Under the pieces are notes generated by a model, which was not told where the DNA came from, did not search any database, and was given only the letters and a program-made list of their open reading frames with translations. From Hyphomonas neptunium ATCC 15444 (GTDB lineage Bacteria > Pseudomonadota > Alphaproteobacteria > Caulobacterales > Hyphomonadaceae): DNA of 64,000 nucleotides. Of the stretch, positions 17,080 through 23,538 are shown piece after piece. The stretch spans positions 3,534,001 through 3,598,000 of the forward strand of contig NC_008358.1 of assembly GCF_000013025.1 (NCBI RefSeq), given 5' to 3'. Made by a program: the position numbers and the translations under genes. The stretch's first letter is position 1. The number at the start of each line of letters is the position of its first letter.

Positions 17080-17424
17080 ATGAAACAGATCACTGCAGTC
17101 TTCAAACCGAGCCGACTGGACGCAGTCATCGAGGCGATTTCCGAAGCGGGCGCGACCGGCCTGACGGTGACCGAGGTGCGCGGCTATGGCCGCCAGCAGG
17201 GCAAGACGGAAGTTTATCGCGGAGCCGAATATGAAGTGCGCCTGCTCCCGAAAGTGAAGGTAGAACTCGCCTGCGCGGACGCGGACGTGGAGCGCTTCAT
17301 CGAGGCGATCACACAGGCGGCCAATACCGGCACGATCGGCGATGGCAAGATTTTCGTCCATGATCTGGACTCCATCCTGCGCATCCGCACCGGTGAGCGC
17401 GACGAGCAGGCGATCTCTGGCTGA
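17080..17424 (+). CDS. P-II family nitrogen regulatory protein
   Basis: Trimeric signal protein that senses 2-oxoglutarate, ATP and ADP and is uridylylated on the T-loop tyrosine Y51 (VYRGAEYEVRLLPK). The C-terminal TGTIGDGKIFV is the second PROSITE signature. At 114 residues it is full length. Neither glnA nor amtB is adjacent, so GlnB and GlnK cannot be told apart from context. It is a single-gene unit bounded by the terminator at 17452-17479. Confidence 0.9.
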   Translation: MKQITAVFKPSRLDAVIEAISEAGATGLTVTEVRGYGRQQGKTEVYRGAEYEVRLLPKVKVELACADADVERFIEAITQAANTGTIGDGKIFVHDLDSILRIRTGERDEQAISG

Positions 17425-17451
17425 GCCTGGCCCCCACAAAGATAAGATATG

Positions 17452-17479
17452 AAAAGGGCGGCCCGAGAGCCGCCCTTTT
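17452..17479. terminator. Bidirectional terminator
   Basis: AAAAGGGCGGC (17452-17462), a 6-nt loop and GCCGCCCTTTT (17469-17479) form a symmetrical hairpin with A and T tracts. It can end both the P-II gene and the convergent four-gene envelope operon. Confidence 0.9.
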
Positions 17480-17483
17480 TGTT

Positions 17484-18680
17484 TCATTCGATGATCTCGT
17501 AGCCTTCGGGGATGACCCATTCGGGCGCCGAGGCGATGCCGATCTCCGGCTCCAGCTGCTCGCCGGGCCCGTTCTGGCGGCGCTCATACGCCTCGACCAG
17601 CGAGAGATAGGGCGGGACATGCACCCAGCTGCTGCTGGCGGTGTTCTGGGTGATCTCGAAATGCAGGTGGATGGTGGTCGGCGTGCCGCCAAAGTCATTC
17701 GAGACATAACCGATCAGATCACCCGCTTCCACGAACTGGCCGGCGGTCACGGCCAGCCGGTTCATGTTGAGGTGCATGTAGTTGTAGATGCTGCCTTCGC
17801 CGCGCAGTTTGACCGTATACGTACCGATCGAGGAGATGACGCCGTCTTCCACCGCGATCACTTCATGAATGCCGCGCTGGGCCGCGCTCTGGCGGCGCAG
17901 AGTGTTGCAGTCTGCGGCGGTGCCGACGCGGATGTCCTGACCCTGATGGATACGGTTTACCGGGCAGAAGGGCGAGCCGCGATTGGCCGAGCGGGTTTCG
18001 CAGAAATTGTCCCGCCACGGATACTCATAGTTGCGCGCGTCGCACTGATCGCCGCCTGCAACACCGCCGCCATACATGAAGACCTGCGACTGGAGATAGG
18101 CGGGAGCCGACTTGATGGGAAACAGAATGCCGGGCGCATGCACAACCTGTTCGGCAAAGCCGCCGCCAGATCCGGCCAGCAGCGCGCCGGGGGCATGATA
18201 GCTGAAGACGGGCTCCACAACGGGTTCCGGCTCCGGCTCAGGACCGGGTTGCTCGGGACCCGGAGTTTCTGGATCAGGGGTCTCAGGATCGGGCGTTTCA
18301 GTTTCCGGCGTTTCGGGGTCAACTTCTGAGCCAGGTGTACCGGGCGCGTCAGGCGTGTCCCCGGTGGGGTCATCGGGCGGGGTTTCTTCGCCGGGTGTTT
18401 CATCAATCGGCATTTCCGGCGCCGGGAGGTCTTCTTCCGGAGGCGTGCCATCTACCGGGTCGGCAGGCGGCGTTTCTTCTTCCTCAACCGGGGGCAGTGC
18501 CCAGGGGTCTTCGCCGGGATCGGGTGGCGGGGGGCCTGGCGCGCCAGGCGGAATGGCCGGGCCGGGTTCGGGCGTCTCGGGCGGGGGGCCACCATCACCG
18601 GGCACGCGGATAAAATCACAGGCGCCGAGCAGGATCAGCGCGGCGGATAGTCCGATGGCGGATAAGCGTCTTTTCAGCAT
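17484..18680 (-). CDS. M23 family metallopeptidase lipoprotein (LytM domain)
   Basis: Predicted lipoprotein: MLKRRLSAIGLSAALILLGAC with the acylated cysteine at C21 and Asp at +2. A long Pro/Glu/Thr-rich linker (about residues 30-150, many PETPDPE repeats) leads to a LytM/M23 domain at about 235-375. Zinc ligands are visible as HQGQD (about 244) and HLHFE (about 337), and YNYMHL and VSNDFGGTP are typical surroundings. An active peptidoglycan endopeptidase is therefore plausible. It is the last gene of a four-gene run, and its start overlaps the preceding stop (ATGA). Confidence 0.85.
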   Translation of the reverse strand: MLKRRLSAIGLSAALILLGACDFIRVPGDGGPPPETPEPGPAIPPGAPGPPPPDPGEDPWALPPVEEEETPPADPVDGTPPEEDLPAPEMPIDETPGEETPPDDPTGDTPDAPGTPGSEVDPETPETETPDPETPDPETPGPEQPGPEPEPEPVVEPVFSYHAPGALLAGSGGGFAEQVVHAPGILFPIKSAPAYLQSQVFMYGGGVAGGDQCDARNYEYPWRDNFCETRSANRGSPFCPVNRIHQGQDIRVGTAADCNTLRRQSAAQRGIHEVIAVEDGVISSIGTYTVKLRGEGSIYNYMHLNMNRLAVTAGQFVEAGDLIGYVSNDFGGTPTTIHLHFEITQNTASSSWVHVPPYLSLVEAYERRQNGPGEQLEPEIGIASAPEWVIPEGYEIIE

Positions 18681-19345
18681 CAGCGGGTTCCCGAAATCAC
18701 CAGATCCGTTGCAAAGGCTTCGGCCTCTTCCTGCGTGATGCAGGTTGGCAGGCCGTTGGTCAGCGCCTTGCACTCGAATTCGACGAGATAGTCAGCGCCG
18801 TAACGGGAGAAGGACACCTGCGCGCCGGTGGTGGTCGGCTGGAAGGTCAGCGCCTCGCTGCGCGGCTGCGTCGCTTCGCCGGGCGCGGCGATCACCTTGT
18901 TGGTGCCGTTGACGATGGTGTCATAGGCCTCACCCGGAAAGAAGGCGTAGTAGCCGTCACTCACGGGCTGGAACCGGACATCGGACTCGCCGCCCTGAAC
19001 GGAGACCGGCGCGGAAGGAAGGAAAACGGGAACGGGCGGCGCCGCCTCGCCCGAAGCGATCTGGAAGCTGCCTTCGCGATCTTCGATCGGGCGGGCAGCA
19101 AGGTCCCGGCGGGCGGCCTCCCAGTCAACGGCGCTGTCGCCCGCAACCGATTCCGGGCGAACCGGCAGCTCCACTTCGGAGGGCTCACCTGTCTGGTCCG
19201 TGCCCGGAACAAGGGGGTCTTCAACGAGTTTGGGCTCAGCATCCTGCTGGCCACTGGCGCCCGGAAGGCGAATCTGATCACAGCCAGCCAACACAACACT
19301 GGCGGCAAGCAAGAGAGATGCAATCTGCAGGCGGAGCAAACTCAT
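18680..19345 (-). CDS. Hypothetical lipoprotein
   Basis: Not recognised. The N-terminus MSLLRLQIASLLLAASVVLAGCDQIRLPG is a clear lipoprotein signal with C22 and Asp at +2. The mature start CDQIRLPG closely resembles the neighbours' CDFIRVPG and CDQIDTRI. A disordered Pro/Glu-rich stretch follows, then a compact domain (about 120-215) with FQPVSDGYYAFFPGEAYDTIVNGTNKV and two cysteines (FECKALTNGLPTC) that could form a disulfide. It overlaps both neighbours by 4 bp and so belongs to the protease operon. Confidence 0.75.
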   Translation of the reverse strand: MSLLRLQIASLLLAASVVLAGCDQIRLPGASGQQDAEPKLVEDPLVPGTDQTGEPSEVELPVRPESVAGDSAVDWEAARRDLAARPIEDREGSFQIASGEAAPPVPVFLPSAPVSVQGGESDVRFQPVSDGYYAFFPGEAYDTIVNGTNKVIAAPGEATQPRSEALTFQPTTTGAQVSFSRYGADYLVEFECKALTNGLPTCITQEEAEAFATDLVISGTR

Positions 19346-20001
19346 TTTGTGTCCTTCTGGCCGGGATGGGCAACATAATCTGGATCAGCATAGGCTACGC
19401 CCTCGATCGCAAGCAGGCGATCCTGAACGTCTTTTATGGCGGCGGGCGTTGCCTCGGCCAGGCGGCGCGAGAGGCGCATTTCGCCCGAATAGCTGGCGCC
19501 GGACAGCTCGAACTCGGCGAGTACCGGAATGCGGCCGGTCAGCTCCACCCAGGCGGCCTGGGCCGCTGCCGGATCGCGCTTGAAATTGCGGGTGATGACA
19601 TCGACTTCCGGCGCGCCCTTGAGGCGGACGATGAAGACCACTTCTGCCGTACCGGCGCGGGCGGGCAAAACGCCGCCGCCGCCCTCCCCCTGAATGGTGA
19701 CCTGAGGAATGGGCGAAGACGCCTCATCTTCGGGCTCATCGGGGGGCAGCGGCGCAGGTTCCGGATCAATGATCGGCGAAGGCCTGCCCGGCGGGGGATC
19801 AAATGGCATGCCGGAAGATTCCGGGGGCGGCGCCTGGCCTGCCTCACCGGACTCGGCCAGTTGAACCACCCCGGCATCGTTGCCCGCCTCTTCCCCACCA
19901 CGCGTGCCGACCACGGCAAGCCCTGCAGCGCCGGCGAGAAGGCCGATGCCAAGCAGGCCGAGCGGGCCGCGCGCATCCATGGGAATCCGGGGCCGGTTCA
20001 T
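19342..20001 (-). CDS. Membrane-anchored protein with a subtilase-prodomain-like C-terminus
   Basis: A 219-residue protein with one membrane helix (about 13-32), a Pro/Asp/Glu-rich linker and a C-terminal domain of about 100 residues. The end LLAIEGVAYADPDYVAHP resembles the last strand of I9-type subtilisin propeptides (GVxYAEPDY). No protease triad is present. The upstream gene is a subtilase, so this may be a separate inhibitor or folding factor for it; that role is inference. ATG 20001 lies one base after the upstream stop, and the 3' end overlaps the next gene by 4 bp. Confidence 0.7.
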   Translation of the reverse strand: MNRPRIPMDARGPLGLLGIGLLAGAAGLAVVGTRGGEEAGNDAGVVQLAESGEAGQAPPPESSGMPFDPPPGRPSPIIDPEPAPLPPDEPEDEASSPIPQVTIQGEGGGGVLPARAGTAEVVFIVRLKGAPEVDVITRNFKRDPAAAQAAWVELTGRIPVLAEFELSGASYSGEMRLSRRLAEATPAAIKDVQDRLLAIEGVAYADPDYVAHPGQKDTK

Positions 20002-20002
20002 C

Positions 20003-22336
20003 TCAGCGACCGCCTCCGTCTGTCGCCTTGAGCGGCACATTGGCCATGTTGAGCAGCCCTACTCCACAGGGCCGGGCACACATATCAGGGCTGCCCTCGA
20101 TGGGCGCAGCGCCGGGATACTGCGTGCAGAGGCCAGCGCATTGCAGGCTCTCGCGCGGGTCCAGCGCCGCCCTCAGTGTGCTGATGATGTCGTCGCGGCT
20201 GGCGGCCGGATCGCGAGACTTGAGCAATGCGAGCGCGGCCGAGACATGTGGCGCGGCCATGCTGGTACCCTGCTCATACGCGTAGAAACAATTCTCCACG
20301 CCTTCGCCGGTGACAGGATCGTAGCAGTTGGTGGCCGCCTTGGTGGAGAGTACGCCATCGGGTTTACCGTCACCGTTATCGTCACGCGTCAGGTCGCCGC
20401 CTGGCGCGAGCACCATGACTTCGGGACCGAAGTTCGAGTAGGGCGCGATCTGGCCACGGGCATCGCTTGCGGCAACCGTCACGACATTGCGACAGCCGGC
20501 GGGCGCATAGAGGCTTGTCGACATACGGGCATTGCCCGCCGCCGAAACAACGATCACGCCCTCTTCGGTCACCGCGTCGATGGCGTCCTGCAGCGAGGCC
20601 GGGCAGGCTCCGAGCAGGCCAATGGAGAGGTTGATGATGTCGGCCGGGTTCTCGTTCCAGACCTCGGTCCAGACCTGTGGTCCTTCATTGACTTCGGCCG
20701 GGATCAGCCCCGCTGCCCAGCGGATCGCATCATTGATGTCCGACAGGCGCCCACCGCACTTGCCGAGCGCGCGCACCGGTACGATGCGCACGTCCCACGC
20801 GCCGCCGGCAACGCCGGAACCGTTGTTGGTGGCGGCCGCGCCAATTGTGCCTGCCACATGCGTGCCGTGGAAACTGTCTGCGGCATTGGGCTTGTTCGGA
20901 TCGCACATATCGCCGGGATCGTTTGCATCAATATCGCGCCCGTCGCCGTCATTGCCCATGCGGGGATCGGAGACCATGTCATAGCCCTGCATGATGTTGG
21001 GCGAGGCGGCGATGTCGGGATGGCTCATCTGCAGGCCGGTATCGACGACTGCGACGACGATGCCGTCGGATCCTCTAACGCCCTGACGGTTCCAAAAGCT
21101 TTCAAAGCCCGCTCCGCCAGCCGTGCGGCCTTCGGACGTGCCCTTGTCGCGGAAATGCCATTGCAGCGCCCAGAGCGGATCATCCGGCTCCTGGCTGACC
21201 GGCTGGCCCGTGGGTGAGCCGGTTGAGCCTGTGGACCCAGTTTTGGTCTCGCCGGGGGTGCCGTAGGGGGTGTCTTTGGGTTTCCGCGCAAACTGGTTCT
21301 GGAAAATGTAATCCTGTTCGACATATTCGAACTGGCCTGATGCGCGCAGGTCGCGCACGACGCAGGCTGTGGCAACCGCAAGGTCGTCACCGACAGAGGC
21401 GGCATCCGCGCCTTCCGGGCATTCTGCGGCTTCCGTGCGCGCGAGGAAGTCTGCCGGACCGTTGCGGCCGGTAAACTGGGTGGGGTTTGCACCATCGGCG
21501 CCGATCTGGATGACCATCTGCCCCTGACGCGACAGCGCCACTTCCCCGCCGACGCCGTATTTGGACATCGTGTCGAGCATGACAGTGTTCGCATCAAGCT
21601 GTTTGCGGACCACTTCCCGCTCGATTGGCGCGCGGCGGGCCAGCTTGCGGGTCTCGGCGCGATCTTCAGGCGCCATGGCCTCAAGATCTTGCTTCGAGAG
21701 ACTGCGCATCTGCAGGCGCTTGGTGTCGTCCTGGATCACCACCTGATCAAACTTCCGGCTCGCTTGCGCGATCTCTTCGCGGGATTCCTCGGCATCACGC
21801 GGATCGAGCGTGATTTTCGGCATAACCTGCGCCGGCTGCACTTCAAGGAATACCGAGCCGGGCTCCTGGGTCGTGAGGGGTGCCGGCGCTGGCGGGGCGG
21901 CGGCTGGCGCCTCCTCCGCGTCCATCATCGCTTCGCCTTCTGGCGAGTCGAAATAGTCGAGCTCGGCCTCCATCTGCTCCGCATCCTCGACAATATCGAC
22001 CGATTCGGCGTCCGGAATGGCGAGCGGCTTGGCGATGATTGAGCCGATGGCGAACATCGGGCGGTCTTCATCATCAATCGCGAATTCTGCCGTCACGACG
22101 GTGCCCGCCAGGGCGCGATCCTCGGGGGAGGCGCTTTCCAGATTGCGGTAAGTGGGGTCGATCACGGTCTCGCCGTTGATCTGTTCAACGGAGGCGTCCG
22201 CGATCTCTCGGGCGCGCTCAATTCGCGTATCGATCTGGTCGCATCCCGTCAGCAGGGCTGCGCCGCCGAGGGCCATGGCGATTGCAGCGCGCGCCGTCCT
22301 CGCAGTGTAGTGTTTCAACATGCCGGATATCCCCAT
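20003..22336 (-). CDS. Subtilisin-like serine protease lipoprotein (S8 family)
   Basis: A 777-residue predicted lipoprotein with signal ...AIAMALGGAALLTGC (C32, Asp at +2). A long N-terminal region (to about residue 210) is rich in Asp/Glu and Pro/Ala. A prodomain-like part ends FEYVEQDYIFQNQF, and a Gly/Ser/Thr linker precedes the S8 domain. The triad is intact: D in VAVVDTG (about 430), H in HGTHVAGT (about 489) and S in GTSMAAPH (about 690). Several cysteines in the domain suggest an oxidising compartment. An ATG at 22321 with GGGGAT upstream is an alternative start. It is the first gene of the operon. Confidence 0.88.
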   Translation of the reverse strand: MGISGMLKHYTARTARAAIAMALGGAALLTGCDQIDTRIERAREIADASVEQINGETVIDPTYRNLESASPEDRALAGTVVTAEFAIDDEDRPMFAIGSIIAKPLAIPDAESVDIVEDAEQMEAELDYFDSPEGEAMMDAEEAPAAAPPAPAPLTTQEPGSVFLEVQPAQVMPKITLDPRDAEESREEIAQASRKFDQVVIQDDTKRLQMRSLSKQDLEAMAPEDRAETRKLARRAPIEREVVRKQLDANTVMLDTMSKYGVGGEVALSRQGQMVIQIGADGANPTQFTGRNGPADFLARTEAAECPEGADAASVGDDLAVATACVVRDLRASGQFEYVEQDYIFQNQFARKPKDTPYGTPGETKTGSTGSTGSPTGQPVSQEPDDPLWALQWHFRDKGTSEGRTAGGAGFESFWNRQGVRGSDGIVVAVVDTGLQMSHPDIAASPNIMQGYDMVSDPRMGNDGDGRDIDANDPGDMCDPNKPNAADSFHGTHVAGTIGAAATNNGSGVAGGAWDVRIVPVRALGKCGGRLSDINDAIRWAAGLIPAEVNEGPQVWTEVWNENPADIINLSIGLLGACPASLQDAIDAVTEEGVIVVSAAGNARMSTSLYAPAGCRNVVTVAASDARGQIAPYSNFGPEVMVLAPGGDLTRDDNGDGKPDGVLSTKAATNCYDPVTGEGVENCFYAYEQGTSMAAPHVSAALALLKSRDPAASRDDIISTLRAALDPRESLQCAGLCTQYPGAAPIEGSPDMCARPCGVGLLNMANVPLKATDGGGR

Positions 22337-22431
22337 GCGATTGCCAATGAACGCCCCAGCACATTAGGTTAACGCTGTGTTGAGATTATGACGAGGCAGC
22401 CGCCCTGTCCAATCCGCAAATTCATTTGTCC

Positions 22432-22887
22432 CTACCAATAGTCTTTCATCAACGCGCCAGCCCATTCAGGCTGGCGGATACTGCCGCGGGGCAGGAATTC
22501 CCGCATCACCGGCTTGATATCGAGCACGGGCGTGCCGTCGATGGCATCAAGCCCGCCAACTGTGACAGTACGGCCTGAAACGCCGAGGATACTACAGGTG
22601 CAGAGGCCAAGCCGGTTGGGCCGGTTCTTGCCGCGTTGGGCGAAGATGCCGGCCAGGGGCCAGTCTGTATTGCCGCGCGGGTGGCGGGCGCCGGTTTCAA
22701 TCTTCTCTTCCGTAACCTTGTGAAAGAAGAAAATCACCTCGGCATGGCTGAAAGAGTCCAGTCCATACAAGGCACTTTCTGGAAATCTGGGGTCGAGCTC
22801 AATGCGGGCCTGCTCGCTGCCCCAATGATCATCGACCGGATCTGAACGACCGCCCCGGACCCAGCCGATCGGTTGAAGAGTGATCAT
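22432..22887 (-). CDS. trmO: tRNA (t6A37) N6-methyltransferase TrmO
   Basis: Small beta-barrel SAM-dependent enzyme (UPF0066/TsaA family) that methylates t6A37 of threonine tRNAs to m6t6A. Diagnostic stretches are ITLQPIGWVR, ARIELDPRF, RHPRGNTDWPLAGIFAQRGKNRPNRLGL and LDAIDGTPVLDIKPV. The 151-residue length matches the catalytic domain alone, without the C-terminal domain of E. coli TrmO. It stands as a single gene divergent from the pentapeptide-repeat gene. Confidence 0.85.
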   Translation of the reverse strand: MITLQPIGWVRGGRSDPVDDHWGSEQARIELDPRFPESALYGLDSFSHAEVIFFFHKVTEEKIETGARHPRGNTDWPLAGIFAQRGKNRPNRLGLCTCSILGVSGRTVTVGGLDAIDGTPVLDIKPVMREFLPRGSIRQPEWAGALMKDYW

Positions 22888-22980
22888 GCGCCCCTCCCTG
22901 GTTCAAGCGGGCCGACGCTCTGCCGGTCACGAAGAGGTGTCAATGCCGGGCCTTTCAATGCCCGGCGAATACGCACACAT

Positions 22981-23040
22981 GGACAAACTGGGACAAAGCG
23001 GGACACTTCGGGGCATCGATGGACACATTGGCGACAGAAA
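22981..23040. repeat. Tandem decamer array GGACAnnnnG
   Basis: Six consecutive 10-bp units (GGACAAACTG, GGACAAAGCG, GGACACTTCG, GGGCATCGAT, GGACACATTG, GCGACAGAAA) run through the 5' flank and start codon of the pentapeptide-repeat gene. Four of the six share GGACA exactly and in phase with the helical turn. A hairpin GCCGGGC-8-GCCCGGC lies just upstream (about 22944-22965). This may be an operator array or a remnant of slippage; no known regulator site is recognised. Confidence 0.6.
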
Positions 23041-23504
23041 CGGGCGCGCCGGCGGGTGCTGGCGGGCCGGAGCGGCTGATCGAAGGCCGCGACTTTCACG
23101 GCGCTGATCTTCGCGACCAGGACTTTGCCGGGGTCCGGTTTCGCAATTGCGAACTTCGGGGCGCGCGCCTTGATTGGGCAAACCTTGCCGGGGCGTGCCT
23201 CAATCATGCGCGGCTTCTGAACGCCTCGATGACGCATGCGCATCTGCGCGGCGCTTCGATGAAGGGAACAAATCTGCGGCTGGCCAAACTGGCCCAGGCC
23301 AATCTGGCGGGCGCGGACATGACCGGCGCCAATCTCTGGCAGGCCGATCTGTCCGGCGCCAACCTGTGCGGCGCGACCTGCCTTTGGGGCGACATTGCCA
23401 AAGCCTGCTTTGCCGGCGCCCTCTATGACGATGCCACGCAGCTACCGCCCGGCTTTCATCCAGAGGCCGAGGGCATGATCCGCTTCGACATGCCGCGCGC
23501 TTGA
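23019..23504 (+). CDS. Pentapeptide repeat protein
   Basis: A 161-residue protein with about 20 consecutive A(D/N)LxX-type repeats from residue 23 to 135 (for example GADLRDQDFAGVRF, ANLAGADMTGANLWQADLSGANLCGA). These would fold as a right-handed quadrilateral beta helix. Such proteins have varied roles, including DNA mimicry of the Qnr type, but no specific function can be given. The start lies inside a 10-bp tandem repeat, and no clear ribosome binding site is seen. The helicase gene follows 34 bp downstream. Confidence 0.82.
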   Translation: MDTLATETGAPAGAGGPERLIEGRDFHGADLRDQDFAGVRFRNCELRGARLDWANLAGACLNHARLLNASMTHAHLRGASMKGTNLRLAKLAQANLAGADMTGANLWQADLSGANLCGATCLWGDIAKACFAGALYDDATQLPPGFHPEAEGMIRFDMPRA

Positions 23505-23538
23505 CCTTAGCCGCGCGCGCCCCCATCCCTCTGCGCAG

